A stretch of DNA of 64,000 nucleotides from Desulfosoma caldarium (GTDB lineage: Bacteria > Desulfobacterota > Syntrophobacteria > Syntrophobacterales > DSM-9756): assembly GCF_003751385.1 (NCBI RefSeq), contig NZ_RJVA01000012.1:411145-475144 (forward strand). Reading direction: 5' to 3'. The translations under genes were made by a program, and so were the position numbers. Numbering within the stretch: position 1 is the first letter of the stretch; each line of letters begins with the position of its first letter. Below the pieces are notes generated by a model, which searched no databases, was not told the origin of the DNA, and saw only the letters and a program-made list of their open reading frames with translations. Shown here in pieces: positions 52,834-62,989 of the stretch.

Positions 52834-54219
52834 ATGTCGGCTTCCTTTCTGTTTGCTCGACGAGGCGCAACATCACTTGTATGGTGGGTCATCTGGTCCA
52901 TCGTACCGATTGTTGGAGCCATTGGAGTGACCAGGGGGTGGAGCGCGCAACTCTTCACTCTTCAGGACTGTGTGCACACGGCCCTGGAAAATAATCCTGA
53001 ACTTCGAGCCCAGCGTTACGGCCATGAAGCGCTGAAAGAAGAGAAAATCAAGGCAAGGGCCGCGTTTTTCCCGTCCCTAGACATTCAAAGCCTTTACACG
53101 CGCTTCGGCGAACCGCAGCGTGTGATTCCCGCACACGCCAACAACGAACCCGGAGTCTTTGACCGCGATCTCGTGGATACCGCCCTCATCGGCCACCTCA
53201 TTCTTTTTGAAGGGGGACGTCGCCGGGCCGCCGTTCGCGTTGCGGAACTCAAAGCGGACCAAGCCCTGTGGGACTTGACCGCCTCCACCCACGACTTGGT
53301 GCTCAACGTGGCTTCCGTGTTCTACAAAATCCTGCAACTTGATCAGGTCCTTCGCGCCACCGAAGGGTCCCTGGATGCCCTTCGAGCCCACGAAAAACTG
53401 ACTCGCCACGAACTGGACGTGGGGCGAGTCGCTCCCGTGGATCTCATGAAACTTCAAGTGCGGATGTCCAGCCTGACCCAAAAGCTTTCTGCCCTTCGAG
53501 CCGACCGCCAGGTGCTGCTGGTTTTCCTTGCAAGACTCATGGGTGTGAATGCCGAGGATCGGCCCTTTGTGAATGTCTCGGGTTCTCTGGAAAAACCCTC
53601 ACCGGCACGGCTCGCTCATGACCAGGCCCTTAAGGAAGCCATGGAAAATCGGCCGGAAATCAAGGCGATGCGCGCCGCCGTTCAGGTAGCCTTGGAAAAT
53701 GTTCGAGCGGCCCGCGCCGAGCATTGGCCTCAGGTTTCCGCCTTTGGCCGCTACGGCCTGCGCCACGGTTTGCCTTACGACGCCGACGAGCCATCACACG
53801 GATTGTCCCACGAAGACACGTGGGCCGCGGGAGTTCAGGTGAATGTGCCCTTGTTTCGGGGGGGAGCTGTGCAAGCAGGTCTGCGTCAGGCAACACTGCT
53901 TGCACAACGGGCACGGGAGCAGCTTCGAGCCTCGGAACTGGCCGTGCGCCAAGATGTGGAACGGGCCTTGACGGCCCTCAAGGATGCCCTGGATCGCATG
54001 GACGTGACGCAGGCGGCCGTCGGCGTCGCTCAGGAAACGCTTCGCATCGAACAAGAAAAATACGTTGCCGGCAAAAGCAGCATCAACGATGTCCTGGATG
54101 CTCAAGCCGCCTTGCTGCAAGCCGAGGTGGAATATGCTCAAGCCATCTCGGATGCACAGATCGCCGTCTTGGAACGTGATCGGGCGTTGGGCCGTGACCT
54201 GGCACAACGTTTTCAATGA
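52834..54219 (+). CDS. TolC-family outer-membrane efflux protein
   Basis: The 461-residue protein has an N-terminal membrane-targeting segment (WWVIWSIVPIVGAIGV) and two repeats of the outer-membrane efflux domain, with FTLQDCVHTALENNPELRAQR at the start and long coiled-coil helices rich in Ala, Leu and Gln. It forms the outer-membrane channel for the RND pump encoded downstream. GGGAGG precedes ATG 52834. Confidence 0.9.
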   Translation: MSASFLFARRGATSLVWWVIWSIVPIVGAIGVTRGWSAQLFTLQDCVHTALENNPELRAQRYGHEALKEEKIKARAAFFPSLDIQSLYTRFGEPQRVIPAHANNEPGVFDRDLVDTALIGHLILFEGGRRRAAVRVAELKADQALWDLTASTHDLVLNVASVFYKILQLDQVLRATEGSLDALRAHEKLTRHELDVGRVAPVDLMKLQVRMSSLTQKLSALRADRQVLLVFLARLMGVNAEDRPFVNVSGSLEKPSPARLAHDQALKEAMENRPEIKAMRAAVQVALENVRAARAEHWPQVSAFGRYGLRHGLPYDADEPSHGLSHEDTWAAGVQVNVPLFRGGAVQAGLRQATLLAQRAREQLRASELAVRQDVERALTALKDALDRMDVTQAAVGVAQETLRIEQEKYVAGKSSINDVLDAQAALLQAEVEYAQAISDAQIAVLERDRALGRDLAQRFQ

Positions 54220-54766
54220 GGGCATCAAGTGCCCAGCGGGCACGCCTGCATCAAGGCCGTTTTTCCCTAAATGTGCGGGCGCCTCGCTCCACGTGCCAGG
54301 CCGTGTGCCACATGGGCTTCAAAGCCCGGGCGCTTCGCTGCCCATGCCGAACAATGTGGCCTTGTTCTTTGGGGCGCAGGCAGCGGGTGCTTTGTGCCAG
54401 GCCAGTCGGCCTTTTTCCCCTGGGAACGCCGGCGTCTCGCCCGCTTTTTCAATGAACAAAAGGCACGGGCCTTTGCAGCGGATTTTTGACGCCTTGAGTG
54501 AAAACACCTTATGGCTGAACGGCGCACACCGCGATCTGGCCTGTCAAAACCTCACGGCTCACAAAGCATGGCCCTATACGGCGTCTTGCGGTGCTTCTGT
54601 GGGATCATGGCGTGTCGCGCCTTACGGCGCTTCTAGAGCGTGAAGTCAAAGGGGCAAGGGAAAGCCGTTCACGGACGGGCGACGAAGCCGTTTCGAAACG
54701 ACAAGACCGTAAGCGCCCCGGCCCCGAAGTTGGGCGACCAAGGGAAACGGCAGGAAAGGGAAGGGG
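54220..54766. other. Non-coding gap inside the efflux gene set
   Basis: In these 547 bases between the TolC-like and adaptor genes no frame looks coding. The sequence has scattered GC-rich repeat-like words (for example GGGAACGCCGGCGTCTCGCCCGC near 54422) similar to intergenic repeat families. Confidence 0.35.
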
Positions 54767-55978
54767 ATGGACAAACGCAATCGGCTTGCGCGGTGGGGAA
54801 TCCTGGGGGTGGTTTTGGTCATTGTGGTGGTTTTGGGTCTTGCGGTTCAGAGGGCCAAGAAACGACTGGCCTCGGCCCCTGTGTGGCGCGAACGGCCTGT
54901 GCCTATGGAAACCGATACCGTGCGCCGGGAAACACTTGCCGAAACCATCCGCTACCTGGCTCGTTTGGAGCCGGCTGTTCAGGCGACCGTGTCGGCGCGC
55001 CTGACGGCCGACGTGACGGCGGTCCTAGTCAATGAAGGGGACCGCGTGGCCAAAGGAGACCTTTTGGTCACTTTGGACGACCGTGACCTAAAGGCCGAAG
55101 TGGAAACCCTCAGGGCAAAGGTGCAAGCCCTACAGGCTAAATTGAAAGCTGTCGTGGCTTTGAAAGCCGCCGCACGCAAGGACGCCGAATATTATCGTCT
55201 GGAATGGAAACGAGATCAGGCGCTTTACGAAAAGAAAGGCATCAGTGCTTCGGCCGCGGACAGTTCCCGAAATCGCTTCAACACCGCTCTCGGGCGCTGG
55301 CAGTCCTTGGAGGCGGAAGTGCGCAGTGCCCGGCGCGAGGTCAAAGCGGCGCAGGCGCAGCTCACCGAAGCGGAAACCCGGCTTTCCTACACGCGGCTGG
55401 ATGCGCCCTTTGACGGCGTGGTGCGTCGCCGATTGGTGGATCCCGGTGATTTGGCCAAGGCCGGCGTGCCGCTTTTGGAGCTCATGGACTGTTCCGAAGC
55501 GAAACTGGCCTTCGACGCAGTGCAGGAGGATATGGTTTTTCTGAGTCCTGAACAAAAGCTGCGTGTCCAATGGCCAGAAGGTTCTACCGGTTTGCCCCAA
55601 GAGATTGCTATCCGCCGCATTTTTCCGGCTTTGGAAGCGGCCAAGTCGGTGCGGGTGGAAGCGGATTTTCCGTGGACCTGCGACACCCCCCTGAGGTTCG
55701 GATCCTTTGTGCCCGTGGAAGCGGTGGTGCGGGAAGGGACTGGACTGAGCGTGTCCCGAAGGGCTGTGGTGGCTTCGGCTCACGAAGGGAACTCTATGGT
55801 CTACGTGGTTCGAGAAGGACGATTGAAGAAAGTGCCCGTGAAAGTGGTTTTGGCCACGTCGGAACGCGTTTTGGTGCAAGGAGATTTGTCCGAAGGGGAA
55901 GCGACCGCCGTTGGCGAATACCTCCAATGGGTGCGATGGCATGAGGGGCTTTTGGTCAAGGTGGAGGAGCGCCCATGA
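54767..55978 (+). CDS. RND efflux periplasmic adaptor subunit
   Basis: The 403-residue membrane-fusion protein has one N-terminal anchor helix, a split lipoyl domain (VSARLTADVTAVLVNEGDRV and later DAPFDGVVRRRLVDPGD), a coiled-coil hairpin between them (about 110-205) and a beta-barrel domain. It links the inner-membrane pump to the TolC-like channel. GGAAGGGG precedes the ATG. It overlaps the pump gene by four bases. Confidence 0.92.
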   Translation: MDKRNRLARWGILGVVLVIVVVLGLAVQRAKKRLASAPVWRERPVPMETDTVRRETLAETIRYLARLEPAVQATVSARLTADVTAVLVNEGDRVAKGDLLVTLDDRDLKAEVETLRAKVQALQAKLKAVVALKAAARKDAEYYRLEWKRDQALYEKKGISASAADSSRNRFNTALGRWQSLEAEVRSARREVKAAQAQLTEAETRLSYTRLDAPFDGVVRRRLVDPGDLAKAGVPLLELMDCSEAKLAFDAVQEDMVFLSPEQKLRVQWPEGSTGLPQEIAIRRIFPALEAAKSVRVEADFPWTCDTPLRFGSFVPVEAVVREGTGLSVSRRAVVASAHEGNSMVYVVREGRLKKVPVKVVLATSERVLVQGDLSEGEATAVGEYLQWVRWHEGLLVKVEERP

Positions 55979-58900
55979 ATCCCCACGGCTGGGCATTGAA
56001 AAATCCCTGGGCCGTTCTCGTCGGGAGCCTCATCGTGGCGGTCATGGGCATGAGGGCCTTTTTGACCATGCCTGTGGAATATTTTCCCGACACCAACCCG
56101 CCCCAGGCTGCTGTGATCATCGTGCAGCCGGGAGCGGCCGCCGTCGACGTGAATCGGCGCATCACCGAAGTGGTGGAAAAAGAACTGTCGAGCTTGTCGG
56201 GTTTGACCAAGCTCTCCTCCACGTCCCGCGACGAGGTGGCTTCCATCAATGTGCAGTTCGGCTATGAAAAACGGATCGGGGAAGCCGTGACGGACATTCA
56301 AAACGCCTTGAGCCGTATTCGGGCCGATTTGCCAGAGGATATTCTCGAACCGCGTATTTATCGCATCACGGATGCCACACGGCCTGTGATAACCCTGTCG
56401 GTGCGACCCAAGCCCGATGCCGGCCTCTCCCTCGGCCAGGTGCGCCTTCTTGTGGACAACGACATCAAAGACGAACTGCTGCAATTGCCAAATGTGGCTG
56501 ATGTGGACACCTTCGGCGGGCACAAATTGCAGGTCAATGTATGGTTGGATCGAGATCGCCTGGAAGCCTATGGATTGACCTCTCAAGATGTGGTGACGGC
56601 GGTTGCGGAATACAATATCACGGCTCCCGCCGGATTCATAGAAAGCGCCGACACCGAACGACTGGTCAAGACCGTGGGCGAGTTTCGCGACCTCTGGGAT
56701 GTGGAAAACACGGTGGTGAAACAGACCCGTGACGCTTACGTGCGCATCAAAGACGTGGCGCGCGTGGAACTGGGCATCGAGGACCTTCGAAGCCTCTATC
56801 ACGGCAACGGCAAAGAGGCCATCGGCATCAACGTGCTTCGCGCCGAAGGCGGCAACGTCATGGGAGCCATTCAAGCCGTCAAGAAGGCACTGCCGACCTT
56901 GATGGAAAACTATCCCCAATTGGCCTTCGAGATCACCAACGATCAGCAACCGCTCATTGAGCGCAACACCAGCGGCATGCGTTCATCCCTCTACATGTCC
57001 ATCATGCTCACCGTGATCATCATTTTTCTTTTCCTGGCGGATTTGCGCACATCGGCCGTGTCCCTGGTGAGCATTCCCTTGTCCTTCCTTTTTGCGCTAT
57101 CCCTTTTGGGACTCACAGGCCAAACCCTCAACGTGGTCACCCTGTCCGGCTTGATCATCGCCACAGGTATGGTCGTGGATGCCACGGTGGTCGTGGTGGA
57201 GAATATTCATCGCCATCAACGGCTATGTCCCGAGGAGCCCATTCGGTGCGTGGAAGGTGCCGTAGGTGAGATCCTTTTGTCCATCTCGGCGGGGCTGCTC
57301 ACCACCGTCGTCATGCTGGTCCCCATTATGTTTGCGGGGGGCTACGTTGAACAGGTGATGCGGCGTTTTACCCTGACCCTCTGCTATGCTCTTGTGGGAT
57401 CGCTTCTGGTGGCCGTCTACGTGGTGCCTCCGGTGGCTTTACGCCTCATTCGCCACCCTAGTGGTCCGCGTCAAAAAAGGGCAAACCTTTTGGAACGCAT
57501 GGCGATCCCCTTTAACCGTGCCGTGGAAAAACTCGGGAATGGGTACGTGGCTCTGGTCCGACAAGCTTTGCGACGGCGGTGGCTTTTCTTGGGGTTGGCC
57601 ATGGCCGCCTTCCTTGTGACCATGCGAATCGTTCCGCAGCTCATCGGGCGCGATCTCATGCCGCCCATGGATTCCGGATTCGTGAATGTCCTCTTTGAAT
57701 TGCCGCCGTCGGCTACGGTGCGTCAGGTGGAAAAGACCCTAAAAACCGTGGAGGGCATCGTTCAAAAAGAACCCAGTGTCCGCATGATTTCTTCCGTGGT
57801 CGGATCTGAGCCGGGCGAAGTGTCCTTTGGTGCCGGCGCACAAACGGCGCAAAAGGTGACCATGGTCGTGACCTTGACCACCCGGGACCAAAGGGATCGA
57901 ACCATTTGGGAGATTCAAGACGCGTGGCGAAAAGAGATCGCCACCATTCCGGGCCTTCGATCCCTGCAGGTCTATGAGTACGGAGCGACGGTCATGAGCA
58001 CGTCTCGCGCTCCGGTGGATTTGGTGGTCATGGGAGGCCACAGCCCGTCCCTGCTGTGGCGCACTGCCGTGGAATTGCGGCGTCGACTGGAAGGGATTCC
58101 GGGCCTTACGGACGTGGTGCCCGGATGGTGGCCGGACAAGGAGGAGGTTCGCGTGGAGGTGGATCCTCGCATCGTTCGGGTCTATGGGACCACGCCCGGT
58201 CAGGTGGCTCGGTCCCTACGGCTGGCCGTCGGCGGTATTCCCGCTTCTGGGCTTCGTCTTTCTGGATTCCTCGATGTGCCCATTCGCGTGGCCTACGCGG
58301 ACCCGTGGGTGAAAGATCCCAAAGTGCTTGAAAGTCTTCCCATTCCCACATCCCAGGGCCCTGTGCCCCTGCGCACGCTGGCGCGTGTGCAGGAGGAAAC
58401 GACCCAAACCTTGATCACTCGGGAAGACCTGACCCAAACGCTGAACATTACGGCCTTCAACACAGGGCGCCCTCTGAGTCACGTGCTGGCGCGGATCAAA
58501 GACGTCGTGACCGGCATGGCCTTGCCGGGAGGCGTACGCATCAAAATGAGCGGCACGGCGGCCGACATGCAGGAAAGCATGCAGCGGGTCATGCGGGCGC
58601 TCCTACTGGGTGTAACCCTTTTGGTGGTGCTTCTCATCGGAACCTTTCGATCCTTTCTCGTGCCGTTTCCCATCCTCGTCGCCATTCCTTTGGCCACCAT
58701 CGGCTCCATGTGGGGCCTGCTGGTTTTCGCCAAACCCATGTGCATGCCGGCCATGATGGGCATGGTGCTTCTGGCGGGGGTGGTGATCAACAATTCCATT
58801 TTTCTCATCGATTTCATCCGCCAAAGTCTCGCTCAGGGCTTATCTCGGCAAGAAGCCATGGAAGAGGCGGTGCGGCTGCGCCTGCGCCCGGTGCTCATGA

Positions 58901-59094
58901 CCACGGTGTCCACCTTTGTGGGCATGTTGCCCATGATTCTGGAAACGGCCGTGGGTCTAGAGCGCATGTCTCCTTTGGCCACGGCCGCAGGCTTTGGACT
59001 CCTTGCGGGCACGTTCATGACCTTGGTCATCACGCCCGTGACCTACAGCCTGCTGGATGATGCCGCTCAATGGATTAAGAAACGATGGGGATAA
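55975..59094 (+). CDS. RND multidrug efflux transporter, HAE1/AcrB type
   Basis: The 1039-residue inner-membrane pump has 12 helices and two large periplasmic loops. The proton-relay Asp is in GLIIATGMVVDATVVVVENIHRH on helix 4. The N-terminus (NPHGWALKNPWAVL, TMPVEYFPDTNPP) and second-half GVVINNSIFLIDFIRQ match the hydrophobe/amphiphile efflux branch rather than the CusA metal branch. Substrate cannot be read from sequence. Confidence 0.93.
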   Translation: MNPHGWALKNPWAVLVGSLIVAVMGMRAFLTMPVEYFPDTNPPQAAVIIVQPGAAAVDVNRRITEVVEKELSSLSGLTKLSSTSRDEVASINVQFGYEKRIGEAVTDIQNALSRIRADLPEDILEPRIYRITDATRPVITLSVRPKPDAGLSLGQVRLLVDNDIKDELLQLPNVADVDTFGGHKLQVNVWLDRDRLEAYGLTSQDVVTAVAEYNITAPAGFIESADTERLVKTVGEFRDLWDVENTVVKQTRDAYVRIKDVARVELGIEDLRSLYHGNGKEAIGINVLRAEGGNVMGAIQAVKKALPTLMENYPQLAFEITNDQQPLIERNTSGMRSSLYMSIMLTVIIIFLFLADLRTSAVSLVSIPLSFLFALSLLGLTGQTLNVVTLSGLIIATGMVVDATVVVVENIHRHQRLCPEEPIRCVEGAVGEILLSISAGLLTTVVMLVPIMFAGGYVEQVMRRFTLTLCYALVGSLLVAVYVVPPVALRLIRHPSGPRQKRANLLERMAIPFNRAVEKLGNGYVALVRQALRRRWLFLGLAMAAFLVTMRIVPQLIGRDLMPPMDSGFVNVLFELPPSATVRQVEKTLKTVEGIVQKEPSVRMISSVVGSEPGEVSFGAGAQTAQKVTMVVTLTTRDQRDRTIWEIQDAWRKEIATIPGLRSLQVYEYGATVMSTSRAPVDLVVMGGHSPSLLWRTAVELRRRLEGIPGLTDVVPGWWPDKEEVRVEVDPRIVRVYGTTPGQVARSLRLAVGGIPASGLRLSGFLDVPIRVAYADPWVKDPKVLESLPIPTSQGPVPLRTLARVQEETTQTLITREDLTQTLNITAFNTGRPLSHVLARIKDVVTGMALPGGVRIKMSGTAADMQESMQRVMRALLLGVTLLVVLLIGTFRSFLVPFPILVAIPLATIGSMWGLLVFAKPMCMPAMMGMVLLAGVVINNSIFLIDFIRQSLAQGLSRQEAMEEAVRLRLRPVLMTTVSTFVGMLPMILETAVGLERMSPLATAAGFGLLAGTFMTLVITPVTYSLLDDAAQWIKKRWG

Positions 59095-59110
59095 ATGCTG
59101 GAGGTCAACA

Positions 59111-59269
59111 ATGCCAGTGCTGAACATCACGTCGGAAGAATACATGGCCATGAAAGGCATTGTCTTGGACGGCGACAAAGATGAGGCGCTGCGCCTGATC
59201 AAGGTTTTCCTCAGAAGGTTGGAGGCAGATGAAAGAAAAGCCCTCAAGTCGCACCTGGACGGCAGCTAG
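59111..59269 (+). CDS. Small conserved-looking protein, function unknown
   Basis: The 52-residue protein is probably all-helical (ITSEEYMAMKGIVLDGDKDE and EALRLIKVFLRRLEADERKA). CTGGAGG precedes the ATG and the frame ends cleanly, which supports translation. It lies 16 bases after the RND gene and may be part of that transcript. No family recognised. Confidence 0.5.
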   Translation: MPVLNITSEEYMAMKGIVLDGDKDEALRLIKVFLRRLEADERKALKSHLDGS

Positions 59270-59368
59270 CCATGTGTTTGAACATGGCCTCCTGGTATCA
59301 TCGTTGATATAAGATTCTAAAAAGCGAAGAAAAATCCTACTCGCTTCTAAAGCTCGAGGAACGCCCTG

Positions 59369-60787
59369 ATGTCTTCTTCCCAAAAATCCAGCGCCACGGT
59401 GACGACGGCACGGCATCCCTTGCGTCGGCTCTTTGACGGCTGCACGGACTGTGACATCTGCCGGTTTCTTATGGACGAAAGTTGCCTGCTGTTTCCTGAG
59501 ATGTACCGCCTCTATGACGAAGCCTTGGCCCAGAAGCAATCCCCTTCCCTTGAGGTTCTCAACGACCTTACGGATCGCTGCACTTTGTGCGGCTTGTGCC
59601 CGTGCCCGGATGTGCGATCCAACGTGATTTTGGCCAAGGCCATGCGAACACGGCGCCAGGGCCTGGAACCGGGGGCTCGCGTCCTGTCCGATGTGCAAAC
59701 CTTTGCGCGCCTGGGGCGAAAAGCGCCTCGAGTCGCCAACGCATTGCTGTCCCTGCCCGCGGTGCGCCGCCTTTTGGAAAAGGTCTTTCAGCTGCATGCC
59801 CACAGGCGTCTGCCTCCACTGGCCACGGAGGATTTTTTTTCGTGGGCCGCCAAAGAAGGTCTTTCCCGTAAGGGGACACCCCCACCCGGGACGGTGCGCA
59901 TCGCCTACTTCGTGGGCTGTACGGCCGCCTACCTTTTTCCGGAAGTGGCGCGCGCCGTGGTGCAGGTCTTTCGGGCCGCGGGGGCTCACATCGAAGTTCC
60001 TCCTCAACAGTGCTGCGGCATGCCCACCGTGGTGGAAGGGGACATGCCACGAAGCCTGCAACGCATCACGGCCAACATGAGCACTCTTTTGCGTGCGGTG
60101 CAGGATGGCTTCCATGTGGTGTGCTCCTGTCCCACGTGCGGCTATTTCATGAGAAGTCTTCTGAAGGAAAACGCATGCCTGGCCACCGGGTGCCTGGAAA
60201 CCGCGCCGCAAGCCGAACCCCAAAAGCGGGGCGCGGCCGGGCAACCATGGCATGAGGTGCCGAAGGCCTTGGGTTCGCCACAAAGCACATCGGGCCAGAC
60301 GTACGGGCCCAGTTCCCTGGCCGACGATGCCTTTTCGAGCCTCAGTCCGTCAGAGCGCCTTCAGCTTGCCCAAAACCTTTGGGATGTGGGCGAAGCCCTT
60401 GGGCGATTACGGCACGAATACGGCTGGCATCCTCGCTGGCGTCCCCTAAAAGGCCGATGGATTTATTACGCGCCATGCCATCAAAGAGAACAGAACATCG
60501 GTACGCCCTATTTCGATCTGCTTCAAGAAATTCCCGGCTTGGAGCTGAAACGTGTAGGCAGCAGCACCGACTGCTGCGGCATGGGGGGAAGTTTGGGATA
60601 CAAGAAGGCTTTTCACGAAAAATCCCTGCAACTGGGCGCATCGCTCATGGACAAAATCATCAAAGAAGCTCCCGAAGCCATTGTCACGGATTGCCTGAGC
60701 TGTCGGCTGCAGTTTCAGCACGTTCTCGGTCTTTCGGTGCATCACCCCGTGGAAGTTCTGGCTCGGGCTCTGGCGGCTCCCCGCTGA
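59369..60787 (+). CDS. GlpC/HdrD-like iron-sulfur oxidoreductase subunit with two CCG domains
   Basis: The 472-residue protein has two N-terminal Cys clusters (CTDCDICRFLMDESC and CTLCGLCPCPD) that could hold [4Fe-4S] centres. Two Cys-rich CCG domains follow: YFVGCTAAYLFPEV with QQCCGMPTVVEGD, and YYAPCHQREQNIG with STDCCGMGGSLGYKK. This is the architecture of GlpC, LutA and HdrD, which pass electrons between a dehydrogenase and quinones or disulfides. No dehydrogenase partner is adjacent. A low-complexity linker of about 60 residues separates the CCG domains. GAGGAA precedes the ATG. Confidence 0.8.
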   Translation: MSSSQKSSATVTTARHPLRRLFDGCTDCDICRFLMDESCLLFPEMYRLYDEALAQKQSPSLEVLNDLTDRCTLCGLCPCPDVRSNVILAKAMRTRRQGLEPGARVLSDVQTFARLGRKAPRVANALLSLPAVRRLLEKVFQLHAHRRLPPLATEDFFSWAAKEGLSRKGTPPPGTVRIAYFVGCTAAYLFPEVARAVVQVFRAAGAHIEVPPQQCCGMPTVVEGDMPRSLQRITANMSTLLRAVQDGFHVVCSCPTCGYFMRSLLKENACLATGCLETAPQAEPQKRGAAGQPWHEVPKALGSPQSTSGQTYGPSSLADDAFSSLSPSERLQLAQNLWDVGEALGRLRHEYGWHPRWRPLKGRWIYYAPCHQREQNIGTPYFDLLQEIPGLELKRVGSSTDCCGMGGSLGYKKAFHEKSLQLGASLMDKIIKEAPEAIVTDCLSCRLQFQHVLGLSVHHPVEVLARALAAPR

Positions 60788-60829
60788 AACGCTCCACCTC
60801 CATCGATAGAGAATCCCTTTTTGGCTGAT

Positions 60830-61330
60830 GTTCCCTCGGCCTGCGGAAAAAAGCGCAGCACAAAAGAGGGCAAGGACCAGAGGGGTCCGACGGAATCGGC
60901 AGAATGGGTCGGCCTTCATTGACGCCATGCAAAACATCGGTCCCGTAGGTGATCGGCAGATCGAAAGGGACGGGGCGTAGCAGCGCGGTCAGACGGTCGA
61001 TGGGAAAGAACAGCCCGCCTAAAAAGATCATGAAAAAGCGAAAGGAAAGAAATTGGAAAAGGTCTGAGCTTCAGAGATTTCGCTCACCGCGACGGCCATG
61101 AAAAGCCCGAGAAAGGTGAAAGCCATGGTTATGAGAGCCACAGCCGCCGACAAAGGAAGCCATCGCACGGGGCCAAGGTCGGTCAGAAGGACGACGAGAA
61201 TCAGGGGCACGCCGGCGTTGGCCATGCCATACACAGTAGCATCGCTGCTATTGGTCATCATCAGCCGCACAAACACACCTGCCAGCGTTGGCCGGCCCAA
61301 GCTGGATTTCAGAACGTCCACGCCACGCCT
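60830..61330 (-). pseudogene. Decayed ABC-2 type permease
   Basis: Two overlapping minus-strand pieces in different frames belong to one ABC-2 permease. One has VPLILVVLLTDLGPVRWLPL and GLFMAVAVSEISEAQTFSNF; the other continues with MIFLGGLFFPIDRL and LPITYGTDVLHGV, the usual end of such permeases. A frameshift near 61030 separates them and the 5' half is missing. It follows the ATPase remnant as in antibiotic-type exporters. Confidence 0.65.
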
Positions 61331-62170
61331 TCCAAAGCCCGCACCGGCGGGCCCACTCCAATGGGCTGCAACGCTTTAGGGCGCAGAAGCGCTCCGGCTT
61401 CCATGGAAAACATGACCGTGCTGAACAGACCGGCCATATCCTGAAGGAGTTCATCCGGAGAGTGTTGCGCGCAGGTCACATGCACAACGAAATGATCCTT
61501 GACAGGCTGGAGCACTTTGACCACGGAATCCATGCGCACAAGGCGGGCGGCGAGGAGGAACGCGATGCGTTGGCACAAGCGTTGGGGCTTCCTCGATGCA
61601 ATGGGTGCTGAGGAATGGGGTCGTGCCGGTTTGATGAAGCCCGGCAATGAGTTGGCGCACGTGGCCTCCAGAGCCCACATCGATGCCGGTGGTCGGTGCA
61701 TCGCGAAAGAGCATGACGGATTTGTGAACAATGCCGGAGGCCCGCGTCACTTTGCTTTCATGCCCTTGAAATATCCGGCAAAATTTGTGTGCGCGGCTTC
61801 CGTGAGCCCAAAGGTTTCCAGAAGTTCTTAGTCACGCTGTTCCCTCTTATTTTTAGCCATGCCGTAGGGCGCCACGCCAAAACACCGGTTCTCAAAGCCG
61901 GTCAGTGCGGGGTAGGGGTGGCGCTCGCCGGGAATGACACCGGTAGGGTGGTGGGCGGTTTTGGGGCTTCGTGCGCAGAGCATGCCGGCGAGGGCTAGCG
62001 TTCCGGCATCGGGGCACGCCAGACTCTTAAACATATTGATGGTGGTGGTTTTTCCGGCACCGTTAGGCCCAGGAAAACCAAAGATTTCTCCATCGGCCAC
62101 AGCTTCCACGGCTCCAAAGCCCTTTCGAAGTCCTTTCACCCAATCATCAAATCGGGTATGCCGTTTCTCT
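61331..62170 (-). pseudogene. Decayed ABC transporter ATPase
   Basis: The Walker A region is intact (FGFPGPNGAGKTTTINMFK) but the frame then stops near 61828. A further piece reads LLETFGLTEAAHTNFAGY with FKGMKAK where the LSGGQ signature should be, then stops. After another shift come LFRDAPTTGIDVGSGG and FLSTHCIEEA (Walker B, H-loop), then RIAFLLAARLVRMDSV in a third frame. The order matches a daunorubicin-type exporter ATPase on the minus strand. It abuts the hydrolase gene. Confidence 0.7.
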
Positions 62171-62989
62171 TCAATGACGTGGAAGCACGCGGGTTTGCCG
62201 AAGAAAATCAACCATAAGGTCAAAGAAGGCTTCCCAGTTCGAAGGGCAGTCATTATGATCGGCGTCGTAAGCAATGAGTCGGCCTTGGCGCGCAGCCTGG
62301 GCCAAAGCCTTGCCGTGGGAGAAGGGCACTACGGTATCGTGAGTTCCGTGCACGATAAGCACGGGGGCCGCGTAAGACGAAACCACGGCCTCGTTATCAA
62401 AAGAGTCGCGAAGGAGAAAACTCGGAGCAAAGTAACGCCTGGCAAAGGGGCGAAGACTGGTAAAGGTGGACATGAGAATGAGCGCCGCAGAAGGTCTTTG
62501 GGACGCCAACGCGCAGGCGGCACCTCCGCCGATGGATCTACCGAAAAGGATGATTCGGGAAGTGTCCACATCGGGCCTTTGGGTCATGAGGTCATAGGCT
62601 GCGCAAAAGGCACGCGTGATGGTCTTTTGAGAAGGCTTTCCCAGGGATCGCCCGTACCCCGGGTATTCCAGAAGGAGCACGTGAAAGCCGCGGCGATTCA
62701 AGCCGCGAAAGGTCTCCGGCCACAGATCGATCAATTCCCCGTTGCCATGGGCGAAAATGACCAAAGGTCTTGGAATGTCTTGGGAGATGCTGCTCGGAAG
62801 AAACCAGCCTTCAACCTTGGCGCCGGGAACATCCACCCAGATCCGTTCCACGGATGCGGGAAGGGATGGCATCTCGGACACGCCGATGAAAAATGAAGGG
62901 AAAATGAGATGGCGCTGCAGAAAAAACAAAAGCAGACAATACAGGGCATAGCATCCCGCACAGAACAACACCAATCGAATGCCCGCCAT
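62171..62989 (-). CDS. Alpha/beta hydrolase, BEM46/ABHD17-like, membrane-anchored
   Basis: The 272-residue protein has an N-terminal membrane helix (IRLVLFCAGCYALYCLLLFF) and an alpha/beta hydrolase domain with the nucleophile Ser in FGRSIGGGAA, acid Asp in HGTHDTVVPF and His in DADHNDCPS. LEYPGYGRS is typical of the BEM46 group. Substrate unknown, perhaps acyl or thioester bonds. Its 5' end overlaps the divergent DUF3108 gene if that uses its first ATG. Confidence 0.85.
   Translation of the reverse strand: MAGIRLVLFCAGCYALYCLLLFFLQRHLIFPSFFIGVSEMPSLPASVERIWVDVPGAKVEGWFLPSSISQDIPRPLVIFAHGNGELIDLWPETFRGLNRRGFHVLLLEYPGYGRSLGKPSQKTITRAFCAAYDLMTQRPDVDTSRIILFGRSIGGGAACALASQRPSAALILMSTFTSLRPFARRYFAPSFLLRDSFDNEAVVSSYAAPVLIVHGTHDTVVPFSHGKALAQAARQGRLIAYDADHNDCPSNWEAFFDLMVDFLRQTRVLPRH

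Noticed and set aside
55801..56949. 382-codon minus-strand open frame
   Set aside because: It is antisense to the adaptor and RND pump genes, which are certain; His-rich low-similarity translation is typical of such shadows.
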